A stretch of DNA of 64,000 bases from Christiangramia aestuarii (GTDB taxonomy: Bacteria; Bacteroidota; Bacteroidia; Flavobacteriales; Flavobacteriaceae). The stretch spans positions 206,947 to 270,946 of the forward strand of contig NZ_VJVW01000001.1 in NCBI RefSeq assembly GCF_009735585.1. The letters are read 5' to 3'. Below are positions 25,778-34,512 of the stretch, one piece after another. The position numbers and the translations under genes are program-made. Position 1 is the stretch's first letter; each line of letters opens with the position of its first letter. The notes below the pieces were generated by a model, which saw only the letters and a program-made list of their open reading frames with translations, was not told the DNA's origin and ran no database searches.

Positions 25778-26782
25778 ATGAAAGCAGCAGTTATCGAGGA
25801 AGCCGGAGGTGATTTTATTATAAAAGATGTAGATAAACCCAGTCCTTCAGAAAATGAGGTTCTTATCAAAGTGGAAGCCTGCGGAATTTGTCACAGTGAC
25901 AATTTTGTAAAAGAAGGTGGCTTTCCAGGCCTTGAATATCCCCGTATCCCGGGTCATGAAGTTGTAGGTATCGTGGACGAAGTAGGTAAAAATGTTTCCA
26001 ACTGGGAAAAAGGCCAAAGAGTTGGCGTGGGCTGGCATGGAGGACATTGTTTTGAATGTGAGCCTTGTCGCCGTGGCGATTTCATTAACTGCCAGAATGC
26101 AAAAGTAAGCGGGCTCTCATATGATGGTGGTTATGCTGAATATATGACCGCTCCCAAAGAAGCTATTGCAGCCATTCCCGATGAATTATCATCTGCAGAC
26201 GCCGCGCCTTTATTATGTGCCGGGATTACCGTTTATAACGCCCTTAGAAATTCCGGAATTAGAGCCGGTGATGTGGTCGCCGTCCAGGGAATAGGCGGGC
26301 TTGGTCACCTTGCGATCCAGTATGCAAATAAAATGGGAATGCGCACGGTGGCTATTTCTCATAGTGATGATAAAAAAGACCTGGCAGGTAAACTAGGAGC
26401 GCATCACTTTATCAATACCGGAAATAAGGATGGGGCTGAAGAACTTCAGAAACTGGGCGGAGCTAAACTTATTCTGGCCACAGCTCCTCATAGCGACGCC
26501 ATTTCTGCCGTAGTAGATGGTTTAGGGATCGATGGAAAATTACTCATGGTGGCTGCGACCGGTGAGCCGATCGAGGTTTCTCCTATGCAGTTGTTAATGG
26601 GTAGAAAATCGGCTGCGGGATGGCCCAGCGGAACTGCCATGGATTCTGAAGACACACTGAACTTTAGTGCCATGACCGGCACTAAGCCCATGATAGAAGA
26701 ATTTCCTCTGGACAAAGCTAACGAGGCATTTGAAAAAATGATGAACAATAAAGCAAGGTTTAGAGTGGTGCTGAAACCATAG
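25778..26782 (+). CDS. Zinc-dependent alcohol dehydrogenase
   Basis: Medium-chain dehydrogenase of 334 residues that interconverts alcohols and aldehydes with NAD(P). The catalytic zinc ligands are visible (C38 in CGICHSD, H60-E61 in PGHEVVG), as are the four structural-zinc Cys (C91, C94, C97, C105). The Rossmann motif is GIGGLGHLAIQYANKMG near residue 170. The short AdhP-like length fits prokaryotic class-I-like enzymes. Substrate not determined; acetaldehyde made by the nearby EutBC is one possibility, which is only context. It is a single-gene unit with its own terminator. Confidence 0.9.
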   Translation: MKAAVIEEAGGDFIIKDVDKPSPSENEVLIKVEACGICHSDNFVKEGGFPGLEYPRIPGHEVVGIVDEVGKNVSNWEKGQRVGVGWHGGHCFECEPCRRGDFINCQNAKVSGLSYDGGYAEYMTAPKEAIAAIPDELSSADAAPLLCAGITVYNALRNSGIRAGDVVAVQGIGGLGHLAIQYANKMGMRTVAISHSDDKKDLAGKLGAHHFINTGNKDGAEELQKLGGAKLILATAPHSDAISAVVDGLGIDGKLLMVAATGEPIEVSPMQLLMGRKSAAGWPSGTAMDSEDTLNFSAMTGTKPMIEEFPLDKANEAFEKMMNNKARFRVVLKP

Positions 26783-26806
26783 CTCCACTAATACTAACCT
26801 TGAGAG

Positions 26807-26842
26807 ACCGGAAGATCAAATTTTTGATTTTCCGGTTTTTTT
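26807..26842 (+). terminator. Intrinsic terminator of the alcohol dehydrogenase gene
   Basis: ACCGGAA-g-ATCAAA (26807-26820) pairs with TTTGAT-t-TTCCGGT (26823-26836) and is followed by a T run. Its 3' half also holds the -33 box of the next gene. Confidence 0.85.
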
Positions 26843-26855
26843 ATAATTATATTTG
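26823..26855 (+). promoter_or_regulatory. Promoter of the formylglycine-enzyme-like gene
   Basis: TTTG at 26823-26826, 21-nt spacer, TATATTTG at 26848-26855, a full TAnnTTTG match; the ATG follows 19 nt later. Confidence 0.6.
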
Positions 26856-26874
26856 AAGCATTATTTCGATCAAA

Positions 26875-27909
26875 ATGCGCCCAAATCTAAAAGCAGTTTT
26901 TACACTTTTCAGTCTGTCCATTTTATTATTTTCCTGCAAGGAGGATAGAAAAAGTGAACCTATTCTGGTCGTGAAGGAAGTTCAAAAGCCTGTTTTTAGC
27001 GATTACCATGAGCAATATCTAAGAGAAATATCCTATATAGATACCCGGGAAGACTCTTCTTCTACCCATGGGATGACCCGTATTCACGGTGGCACTTATG
27101 AGATGGGTGGAGATAATGAGACCGCCAAAAAAGATGAATTCCCGAAACACAAAGAAAGCATTAAGGATATATGGGTAGATAATACCGAAGTTACTAATGC
27201 CCAGTTTCGGGAATTTGTAAATGAAACAGGTTACGTGACTACGGCCGAGCGCTCATTCGAGATTAAGGGTGAAAAATATCAGCCCGGAGCCCTTGTTTTC
27301 GATCCGTATAATCCTGAATGGTGGTGGAAATTCGTAAAAGGTGCAAACTGGCAACATCCGACAGGACCAGATAGCGATATTATTGGCAAAAAGGATCATC
27401 CCGTGGTACAGGTTTCCTGGTATGATGCCATGGCCTATGCAAAATGGGCGGGAAAAAGACTTCCTACTGAAGCTGAATACGAATACTTTAACCGCGCAGG
27501 GAACGACACTCTCATTTATCATTGGGGTAATGATTTTGAAAGGGCTACAGAAATGGTGAATTTCTATCAAGGGAATTTTCCCAGAAGGAATTTGGCCGAG
27601 GATAATTTTGGTAAAACCGCTCCTGTACAAAGCTTCCCGGCCAATGCCTACGGATTATATGAAACTTCCGGTAATGTCTGGGAATGGTGCCTGGACACCT
27701 ATCATCCCGATGCCTATTCCAGGACCAGGGAAAAAGTAGAGGGTTATTTCCAGGATTTCATAAATATGGAACAGCAGAAAGTTATTCGTGGAGGTTCCTT
27801 CTTATGCAGCGAAACTTACTGCAGCGGTTACAGGAATGCCGCACGCATGAGTTCAGCTCCAGATACGGGTCTGGAGCATACCGGCTTTAGATGCGTTAAG
27901 GATATTTAA
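26875..27909 (+). CDS. Lipoprotein of the formylglycine-generating-enzyme (SUMF1) family
   Basis: A 344-residue protein with a lipoprotein signal (LFSLSILLFSC-KEDRK) and a full FGE-sulfatase domain: MTRIHGGTYEMGGDNE, DNTEVTNAQFREFVNETGY, HPVVQVSWYDAMAYAKWAGKRLPTEAEYEY, YGLYETSGNVWEWCLDTYHPD and a C-terminal GGSFLCSETYC...HTGFRC. C311 and C316 have the C-x4-C spacing of the two catalytic Cys of true formylglycine-generating enzymes, which many homologues lack. I infer possible oxidation of sulfatase Cys at the cell envelope, or a related oxidase role. No sulfatase gene is in the window. Confidence 0.85.
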   Translation: MRPNLKAVFTLFSLSILLFSCKEDRKSEPILVVKEVQKPVFSDYHEQYLREISYIDTREDSSSTHGMTRIHGGTYEMGGDNETAKKDEFPKHKESIKDIWVDNTEVTNAQFREFVNETGYVTTAERSFEIKGEKYQPGALVFDPYNPEWWWKFVKGANWQHPTGPDSDIIGKKDHPVVQVSWYDAMAYAKWAGKRLPTEAEYEYFNRAGNDTLIYHWGNDFERATEMVNFYQGNFPRRNLAEDNFGKTAPVQSFPANAYGLYETSGNVWEWCLDTYHPDAYSRTREKVEGYFQDFINMEQQKVIRGGSFLCSETYCSGYRNAARMSSAPDTGLEHTGFRCVKDI

Positions 27910-28364
27910 TCACAAGCCTGTGTAGTCCTGGTATCTATAAGATACACTATTTTCCAGGTTCCGTTGAATTTAACCAGCTGAAAACTGTTTACCCCGCAAT
28001 GAGTGAAATCACCGTTATAATAGAATGAATAGGGAGTAGTCACGGTTGCCAGCAGGCCATTCTCCTCTACCCTGAATTCATGAAGCTTTTCCTCGAAGCT
28101 GACTTCGGCGGGTATGGAAGCAATACTTTTTAAAAATTTGGAATATTCTTCTGAACTGAGTTTCGTATTTCCTTCAGCATCCATAGATACAGATTCCAGT
28201 TTTGCTCCCTTCTGTGCCAAATTCCTAAGGGCCAGCGTGTCCTGTTTATGGAAAGCCTCAAAAAAATCCTGAACCAGTTGTTTAGGACTTTGCTCCCTGG
28301 ATTCATTTTGTGCTGAAACAGTAGTATTTACTAGTAAAAGAAGGGCTATGACAATTTTTTGCAT
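27906..28364 (-). CDS. Exported NTF2-like (SnoaL/DUF4440-type) protein
   Basis: A 152-residue protein from ATG 28364 with a signal peptide (MQKIVIALLLLVNTTVSAQ). The mature part has the NTF2-like layout: an N-terminal helix SPKQLVQDFFEAFHKQDTLALRNL, then strands ending SFQLVKFNGTWKIVYLIDTR. Such proteins form a cone-shaped pocket; enzymatic or binding role unknown. The last 4 nt overlap the end of the convergent FGE-like gene. It is divergent from panB with a 64-nt gap. Confidence 0.75.
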   Translation of the reverse strand: MQKIVIALLLLVNTTVSAQNESREQSPKQLVQDFFEAFHKQDTLALRNLAQKGAKLESVSMDAEGNTKLSSEEYSKFLKSIASIPAEVSFEEKLHEFRVEENGLLATVTTPYSFYYNGDFTHCGVNSFQLVKFNGTWKIVYLIDTRTTQACD

Positions 28365-28376
28365 GCTGAAAGTAGT

Positions 28377-28408
28377 TTTGAATGTGGTCAACGAATTTAC
28401 TACTTTTA
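28377..28408 (+). promoter_or_regulatory. Candidate panB promoter
   Basis: TTTG at 28377-28380, 20 nt, TACTTTTA at 28401-28408, one base off TAnnTTTG. The panB ATG follows 20 nt later. Confidence 0.4.
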
Positions 28409-28428
28409 CTCAAATTTAAAATTGAGCT

Positions 28429-29247
28429 ATGTCTGTTGCAAAAAAGGAATACAAGCGCGTCACTACGAAGTCCCTTGTAGATATGAAATCTAATGGTGAA
28501 AAAATCAGTATGCTTACCGCTTACGATTTCACCATGGCCCAGATCGTTGATGGTGCCGGAATTGATGTGATCCTTGTGGGGGACTCTGCCAGTAACGTGA
28601 TGGCGGGACATGAAACTACCCTTCCTATCACCCTTGACCAGATGATCTATCATGCAACAAGTGTAGTTCGTGCCATAAACCGCGCTCTTGTGGTGGTAGA
28701 CCTTCCCTTCGGAAGCTACCAGAGTGATCCTAAAGAGGCACTTAGATCTGCCATCAGGATCATGAAAGAAAGCGGCGGCCATGCTGTTAAGCTCGAAGGC
28801 GGAAAAGAGGTAAAAGAAAGCATCAAACGTATCCTGCATGCCGGTATCCCGGTAATGGGACACTTAGGGCTTACCCCTCAATCCATTTACAAATTCGGAA
28901 CCTACACGGTAAGAGCCAAGGAAGAACAGGAAGCAGAAAAACTGAAGGCTGATGCAAAAATGCTTGAAAAGCAGGGGTGTTTTGCTTTGGTTTTGGAAAA
29001 AGTGCCCGCAAAACTGGCCAAAGAAGTAGCTGAAAGTGTAACTATTCCTGTAATCGGAATAGGTGCTGGAAATGGTGTAGACGGTCAGGTTCTTGTGGTT
29101 CATGATATGTTAGGAATGACTCACGAATTCAACCCGAGGTTCTTAAGACGTTATGCTGATCTACACGGAGAGATGACCAAAGCTTTCCAGAATTATAGAG
29201 ATGATGTGAAAAGCAAGGCTTTTCCATCAGATGAAGAACAATACTAA
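28429..29247 (+). CDS. panB: 3-methyl-2-oxobutanoate hydroxymethyltransferase PanB
   Basis: Transfers a hydroxymethyl group from methylenetetrahydrofolate to 2-oxoisovalerate to give ketopantoate for pantothenate/CoA. The 272 residues hold [51 protein letters not shown], with the Mg-binding Asp in GDSASN, and AVKLEGGKE and [13 protein letters not shown]. Its substrate is the product of the ilv operon at 49-55 kb. panC and panD are not adjacent. Confidence 0.96.
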   Translation: MSVAKKEYKRVTTKSLVDMKSNGEKISMLTAYDFTMAQIVDGAGIDVILVGDSASNVMAGHETTLPITLDQMIYHATSVVRAINRALVVVDLPFGSYQSDPKEALRSAIRIMKESGGHAVKLEGGKEVKESIKRILHAGIPVMGHLGLTPQSIYKFGTYTVRAKEEQEAEKLKADAKMLEKQGCFALVLEKVPAKLAKEVAESVTIPVIGIGAGNGVDGQVLVVHDMLGMTHEFNPRFLRRYADLHGEMTKAFQNYRDDVKSKAFPSDEEQY

Positions 29248-29248
29248 G

Positions 29249-29294
29249 AGAAGTTAGAAGTTAGAAGTTAGAAGTTAGAAGTTAGAAGTTAGAA
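29249..29294. repeat. 7-bp tandem repeat (AGAAGTT)n
   Basis: Six perfect copies of AGAAGTT at 29249-29290 plus a partial seventh, directly after the panB stop. A simple-sequence array with potential for slippage; it lies 60 nt before the next gene and no function is evident. Confidence 0.9.
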
Positions 29295-29357
29295 AGCTGG
29301 AAAATTTTCATTTTAGATGAAAGATTTCAGAAAAAATCTTCTAAAAACTTATCACAT

Positions 29358-30059
29358 TTGGGTTCAGAAAAAACACTTTCCAATAAGGATAATCTTCAGG
29401 TTTTACATGAGGACAACCATATTATCATCGTGAACAAAAGGCCAGGTGATATTGTCCAGGGTGACAAGACTGGCGATAAACCTTTAAGCGAAGTGGTAAA
29501 ATCCTACCTGAAGGAAAAATATAATAAGCCAGGAAATGTTTATCTGGGCGTAGTTCATCGGTTAGATAGACCTACCAGTGGAATCGTAGTTTTCTCAAAA
29601 ACTTCCAAGGCCTTGCCAAGACTGAATAAATTATTTCAGGATAAAAAAGCGAAAAAGACCTATTGGGCTGTAGTAAAAAATCTGCCTCCGAGTGAAGAAG
29701 GTGAGCTGGTTCATTATATGAAGAGGAATTCTAAACAGAATAAATCTTACGCTCATAATAACGAAGTTCCCGAAAGTAAAAAAGCGATCTTGGATTTCCG
29801 CTTACTTAAAAAACTGGACAACTACTATTTGCTGGAAGTCGATCTTCATACCGGTAGACACCACCAGATTAGAAGTCAGTTATCTGCTATTGGCTGTCCC
29901 ATCAAAGGCGATCTTAAATATGGTTTTGACCGAAGTAATAAGGATGCGAGTATTCATCTACATTCCCGGGAATTAAGGTTTACCCATCCGGTTAAAAAAG
30001 AACCTTTACATATCGTAGCTCCTCCCCCGGCCGATCCTGTCTGGGACGCCTGCCTTTAA
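29358..30059 (+). CDS. RluA-family rRNA/tRNA pseudouridine synthase
   Basis: A 233-residue single-domain pseudouridine synthase without an S4 domain. The catalytic motif HRLDRPTSGIVVFSKT is present with D70, as are VLHEDNHIIIVNKRPGDIVQGD at the N-terminus, LLEVDLHTGRHHQIRSQLSAIG and IHLHSRELRFTHPVKKE. The start is TTG 29358, for no in-frame ATG lies in the preceding region. The target base (rRNA or tRNA) cannot be told from the sequence. Confidence 0.9.
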   Translation: MGSEKTLSNKDNLQVLHEDNHIIIVNKRPGDIVQGDKTGDKPLSEVVKSYLKEKYNKPGNVYLGVVHRLDRPTSGIVVFSKTSKALPRLNKLFQDKKAKKTYWAVVKNLPPSEEGELVHYMKRNSKQNKSYAHNNEVPESKKAILDFRLLKKLDNYYLLEVDLHTGRHHQIRSQLSAIGCPIKGDLKYGFDRSNKDASIHLHSRELRFTHPVKKEPLHIVAPPPADPVWDACL

Positions 30060-30127
30060 AAAAATCCTCTTCAACGGCACAAATTTCTATTCTATTAATT
30101 AGTATTTTTAATAGAAAATATCTGGTT

Positions 30128-30970
30128 ATGAAATGGCGAGGCAGAAGACAAAGTGATAACGTGGAAGACCGCAGGGGTTCTTCGGGAAAGGGTAAATTAA
30201 TTGCAGGTGGAGGAATCCTGGGATTGATCTTTGTGATCGCCCAGTTTGTGCTTAGTGACGGCGACGTTTCTGTATTGGAACAACTTGAACAGCCTGCCAC
30301 CTCTACTACCGAAACCCGGGAACTAACCGAAGCCGAAAAAGAACTCGGAGACTTTTCTGCCACCGTTCTGGCCGATACCGAGGATGTTTGGAATAATATT
30401 TTTTCTGAAAACGGAATGCAATACAGGGAACCGGGAATGGTTCTATTTTCTGATGCTGTTCAAACGGCCTGTGGGGGAGCCTCTTCTGCCAGCGGTCCAT
30501 TTTACTGTCCCGGAGACCAGAAGATCTATATGGACCTCACCTTTTTCGAGGAGCTTAGACGCAGGTTTGGTGCCAAGGGTGGTGACTTTGCCATAGCTTA
30601 TGTAATGGCCCATGAAGTTGGCCACCATGTCCAGAACCTGTTGGGAACAGCAGGAAAAGTAAGACAACTACAACAACGAGGTACACAAAGTCAGGCCAAC
30701 GAACTTTCGGTAGCCCTGGAACTTCAGGCAGATTTTTATGCCGGGGTTTGGACCCATTATAACTCACAATATCTCGAGGAAGGCGATATCGAGGAAGCCT
30801 TAAGCGCAGCCAATGCTGTTGGCGATGATGCCATCCAACGACAAACCACAGGAAGGGTGAATCCGGATTCCTTTACTCATGGAACTTCTGAGCAGCGCAT
30901 GAAATGGTTTATGAAAGGTTATAAGACCGGGGATATCCGGCAGGGGGATACCTTCAGTGAATTCTTTTAA
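30128..30970 (+). CDS. YpfJ-type putative neutral zinc metallopeptidase
   Basis: A 280-residue protein with one N-terminal membrane segment (LIAGGGILGLIFVIAQFVL, residues 24-42) and a peptidase domain with the zinc motif HEVGHH (H162, H166) and a downstream ELQADFYAGVWTH that can give the third ligand. ALVLFSD-like and YCPGDQKIYMDLTFFEEL stretches are family landmarks. It should face the periplasm, attached to the inner membrane. Substrate unknown. Confidence 0.88.
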   Translation: MKWRGRRQSDNVEDRRGSSGKGKLIAGGGILGLIFVIAQFVLSDGDVSVLEQLEQPATSTTETRELTEAEKELGDFSATVLADTEDVWNNIFSENGMQYREPGMVLFSDAVQTACGGASSASGPFYCPGDQKIYMDLTFFEELRRRFGAKGGDFAIAYVMAHEVGHHVQNLLGTAGKVRQLQQRGTQSQANELSVALELQADFYAGVWTHYNSQYLEEGDIEEALSAANAVGDDAIQRQTTGRVNPDSFTHGTSEQRMKWFMKGYKTGDIRQGDTFSEFF

Positions 30971-31196
30971 GAAAAAGGGATTTTTTTATTTCAGTTTAAG
31001 CCATTGGTCTTTGCTTTATCTCTAATCTTCTAACTTTAAATCAGCAAGCTCCTAAACCGTTTTAGGTAAAGCTAACTTTTTAATACAGCGCGCATTTTTC
31101 AAAATGCTCAGGTTTACATTTTTCTTCAAAAAGTGGTATTATTGCAGCGCTGCCAGTGCCCCTACCCTGGATCTTATTAATTTCTCAATTCTTAAA

Positions 31197-31937
31197 ATGA
31201 AAAGATTTTTTCTTTTTGGTTTCGGTCTTGTTTCAGCCGCGATCAATGCCCAGGATACTATTGCCTATTCAGTAAATTCTGAAATCGTAGATTTTAAAAG
31301 TCCGGAAGTGGAAACTTACAAGATCCTGGATGCCTTCGAAGGTTCAAAATACGATTCTATTTCGCAGAAGTATAACCATGAGGGAATCATGGTCACAGAA
31401 AAGACCTTCAACTGGGATGCAAAAAAGGAGCGTCGGGTCTATCAAGGCATTCACAAACACTGGTACGATTCCGGTAAACCGTTTTATACCGAAAATTACA
31501 AGGATGGTAAATTGGATGGGAATTTAGTGGCTTACCACGAAAATGGAAAAATTCGCAGGAAAGACAGGTTCAAGAATGGTAAACTTACCAATGGTCATGT
31601 TTGGGATGAAGAAGGTAATGAACTGGAACACTTTCCACATTTTAAAAGAGCTAATTTCCCGGGAGGAAAAGATGCGCTTATAGCTTATTTGCGCAATAAC
31701 ATCAGGCTGCCCGAGTACATCAAAACCGGTGAGACCCATAAAGTTCTTGTGAAATTCACCCTGGATACAGAAGGAAAAGTAGCTCAATATAAGATTCTTG
31801 AAAGCCCGGAAGATAGGTTTTATACCCTTGAAACCCTTAGAGTTTTAGATGCCATGCCGGCATGGGAGCCTACCGAATTATTTGGAAAGCAAGTGAACAC
31901 ATTCCTTACTATACCAGTTGTTTTCAGGAAAGGCTAG
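31197..31937 (+). CDS. TonB C-terminal-domain protein with MORN-like repeats
   Basis: A 246-residue exported protein from ATG 31197 (signal MKRFFLFGFGLVSAAINAQ); the longer in-frame version has an unlikely N-terminus. Residues about 90-150 have repeats of the type Y-x-SGKPFYTENYKDGKLDGNLVAY-ENGKIRRKDRFKNGKLTNG, as in MORN-like antitoxin/structural repeats. The C-terminal 85 residues resemble a TonB C-terminal domain (RANFPGGKDALIAYLRNNIRLPEYIKTGETHKVLVKFTLDTEGKV). A TonB membrane anchor and proline-rich span are absent, so it is probably not an energy transducer but a secreted relative. Confidence 0.75.
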   Translation: MKRFFLFGFGLVSAAINAQDTIAYSVNSEIVDFKSPEVETYKILDAFEGSKYDSISQKYNHEGIMVTEKTFNWDAKKERRVYQGIHKHWYDSGKPFYTENYKDGKLDGNLVAYHENGKIRRKDRFKNGKLTNGHVWDEEGNELEHFPHFKRANFPGGKDALIAYLRNNIRLPEYIKTGETHKVLVKFTLDTEGKVAQYKILESPEDRFYTLETLRVLDAMPAWEPTELFGKQVNTFLTIPVVFRKG

Positions 31938-32809
31938 GCTTTTTTCTTTCGTACTGCCAGCAGGCTTTCGATGATCACCGCGCTGATGATCAGGGTGCCT
32001 CCTATCACTGTTTTCATTGCGGGGATCTCACCCAAGAAAATAGCCCCGATCATGATTCCGTAAACAGGCTGAATACTGCTCATAATACTCGCCGTAGAAA
32101 TACTGAAGTTCCGGAAACTTTTCAGGAATAAGGTGTGCCCGATACAGGTGGTTAGAACTGCCAGCAGCAGGAGGGGTTTCCATTGGGCCAGAACTAGTTT
32201 GAACTCACTATAGAAGATCGAAGGTATTAAAAAGATGGCCACCACCAGGATCTGGTAGAACATAAGTGCCGTGCCATTATAACGCTCTACCTCACGTTTC
32301 ATTAAAAGGTTACGAAAGGAATAGAAAAATGCGGAGGTAATTCCGAATATCACCGCCAGGAAGTAATCATTTTCCAGGTCGAATTCTGGACTCAGAAAAT
32401 AGATTCCAGCGAGGACCAGTAGACCTAGGCCGATATGTATCTTATTGAATTTTACACTGAAAAGAATAGGTTCCAGGAAGGCTGTTATCACCGGGTAAGT
32501 GAACAGTGATAATAAAGCAATGGCCACACTGGAAAATTTCAGAGAGTAAAAATAGGTTACCCAGTGCCCTCCCATCAAGATCCCGCCCAGGATCATTTTA
32601 AGAAGGTCCCTTTTATTTTCCACCTTTAAGGATATTCTTTTCCAGCGACAATATAAATAGAACACGATCACGGCCAGCAGGCACCTGTAGAATATGGTTA
32701 CCACAGGATCCAGAGTGATATATCTGCCTAGGGCCCCGGAGGTACTAATTAAAAATACCGCAAAATTTAATTGAAGAATATTGGTTAGGTAGCGTTGTTT
32801 TTCTTGCAA
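31934..32809 (-). CDS. DMT-superfamily (EamA) transporter
   Basis: A 291-residue inner-membrane protein with about ten hydrophobic segments in two EamA repeats (AVFLISTSGALGRYITL at the start of the first; AVIFGITSAFFYSFRNLLMKREV at the start of the second; IMSSIQPVYGIMIGAIFLGEIP near the end). Family members export amino acids or other metabolites; the substrate is unknown. It starts 11 nt downstream of the helical-repeat gene and overlaps the TonB-like gene end by 4 nt. Confidence 0.88.
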   Translation of the reverse strand: MQEKQRYLTNILQLNFAVFLISTSGALGRYITLDPVVTIFYRCLLAVIVFYLYCRWKRISLKVENKRDLLKMILGGILMGGHWVTYFYSLKFSSVAIALLSLFTYPVITAFLEPILFSVKFNKIHIGLGLLVLAGIYFLSPEFDLENDYFLAVIFGITSAFFYSFRNLLMKREVERYNGTALMFYQILVVAIFLIPSIFYSEFKLVLAQWKPLLLLAVLTTCIGHTLFLKSFRNFSISTASIMSSIQPVYGIMIGAIFLGEIPAMKTVIGGTLIISAVIIESLLAVRKKKA

Positions 32810-32819
32810 ATCCCTTTAT

Positions 32820-34364
32820 TTATCTTGAAAGTTCCTTGAATTTTTCCGTAATGATCTCTTTCACCGGCCTGTTCTCAATATTGCTTTCAAGCCAGGAGAT
32901 GATATCAAGGTAAAGGAAGGCCCTGCGTTCATATGGATGGTCTTCGAATTTTTTTAAGGTTGCATGAAGCTTCCTGAACTCGTCCTTAATATCCAATGGA
33001 GATACATTGGGAAGATGCCTTAGAAATTTGATCATTTCTTTCTGCACCTCATGCATATCGTTCATTTTAATAAGGAATTTATAGGTAGATTTTACCAGGC
33101 TATCCAGGTGGTAATCTAGTCCAGCCTCATAATGCGCTACAAGATTCAGAATTCTTGCGAAACACATGAGGTCCTCTCGCATCTCCAGCGATTTATTATT
33201 GATGATCTTTTTAAGATACTCAATACACTTTCGGTTATCCCCATCTCCAAAATACAAACAGGCGATCTTATAATAGAAAACCATGATATGGTGTTCGTCG
33301 ATTCGTCCCTTAAATTTTGTGATCTTCTGGTTGATCTTTTCTACCAGCTCGTCTGAATTTCCAAACTCACCCTTCATAAAACGAAGGTTAAGCTTATTGG
33401 AATAAACATACAGAAACGATAATGCCGAAATATTGTCGTTATGGGGGATCTTTGGATCGCGCAGGGAATCTTCAAGCTCTTTTAAGGTTGCCTCAAAAAG
33501 ATCGGTATGATTTAAATAGAACAGGGATTCCAGCAAATAATGGTTCCCCTTCAAGTAAGAAACCGGGTGAATAGGAATAAGATGTTCATACTCTACAAAA
33601 AGATCCTTCCACTTCATAGAATACCGGTAGCACCCCAGGAAATCCTGAATAAGAAAACTATACCAGAGATGCGCTTTACACAGCCACAATCTTTCCTTAA
33701 AACCAAGATCCTTAAAATTATATTTTGGTAATTTTTTCCTGAAATAATCCTTGATATCCTGAGCCTCCTCCTCTGTTCTGCAATAGCCCATCTTCAGAAA
33801 TATCGAGTACAGTTCCAGGGATAAATTTGAAAGTTTACTGGAAATGAGATTAAGCCGGTTCAGGTCTTCAGTTTGCCTGATCAGGCTTTCTGCCCGGTTA
33901 TTCATACTCCGGGTGATATACTGGGATTCTATGATCTTTTCCAGCTCCAGAATTTCGTAAGCGACATTTTTTTCCTCGTAATTCAAGGCCAGACTTTTCA
34001 CCTTATCTAGTAATTTCAGGCTTTGCTGGTAAAGACCTTTATGATAAAGAATATAAGCAAAGTCCAGTTGTTCTCTTATCTGCACCGGAATGCTTTGATG
34101 TGCCGGATTCAGCCTGAGAGATATTAATAGCTGCTTATAAAGATGCGTTTTTACATTGGAAAGTTGCAGCTTGCTTATACTGGTACTTTTAAGAATTTCA
34201 GCTTCATCGTATTTTTTCTGACGCGACATAACCTTGTATAAATTCAGAAATTTAGAATCTGAATTCACTCCTATCCTACCAACATATAAGGAAAACTGTC
34301 TCTTTTCTGAAGCCGAAAGGGATTTTATTAAAGAAAACAGATTTTCGGTTAAGTCATTGGTCAT
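32820..34364 (-). CDS. Large helical-repeat protein of unknown function
   Basis: A 514-residue all-helical soluble protein with no signal peptide. Helix pairs of TPR-like spacing run through it (LDFAYILYHKGLYQQSLKLLDKVKSLALNYEEKNVAYEILELEKI; HHIMVFYYKIACLYFGDGDNRKCIEYLKKIINN), so I expect an alpha-solenoid scaffold. The N-terminus MTNDLTENLFSLIKSLSASEKRQFSLYVGR is recurrent in Flavobacteriia by my memory. It is divergent from the leu operon and upstream of a DMT transporter. No function can be given. Confidence 0.7.
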   Translation of the reverse strand: MTNDLTENLFSLIKSLSASEKRQFSLYVGRIGVNSDSKFLNLYKVMSRQKKYDEAEILKSTSISKLQLSNVKTHLYKQLLISLRLNPAHQSIPVQIREQLDFAYILYHKGLYQQSLKLLDKVKSLALNYEEKNVAYEILELEKIIESQYITRSMNNRAESLIRQTEDLNRLNLISSKLSNLSLELYSIFLKMGYCRTEEEAQDIKDYFRKKLPKYNFKDLGFKERLWLCKAHLWYSFLIQDFLGCYRYSMKWKDLFVEYEHLIPIHPVSYLKGNHYLLESLFYLNHTDLFEATLKELEDSLRDPKIPHNDNISALSFLYVYSNKLNLRFMKGEFGNSDELVEKINQKITKFKGRIDEHHIMVFYYKIACLYFGDGDNRKCIEYLKKIINNKSLEMREDLMCFARILNLVAHYEAGLDYHLDSLVKSTYKFLIKMNDMHEVQKEMIKFLRHLPNVSPLDIKDEFRKLHATLKKFEDHPYERRAFLYLDIISWLESNIENRPVKEIITEKFKELSR

Positions 34365-34512
34365 TGTAAATCATTATTTTGCAAAACACTGTAAAACAAA
34401 TGGTTACGAGGCTAAATATCCATCTCTAGTATCGTAACGCATTTCGATCCTGCATGGTCAAGGCATTCTTATTCCGATACTTTAGATAAAGATAAAGTAA
34501 AATAAATCTCAT

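Noticed and set aside
34400-34429. Possible leu leader peptide MVTRLNIHL upstream of leuA, within the inverted repeat GTTACGA/TCGTAAC (34403-34438)
   Set aside because: Only two Leu codons, no terminator with a T run, and no promoter box at the spacing seen for the ilv and arg leaders. The repeat may be real but the leader is not supported.
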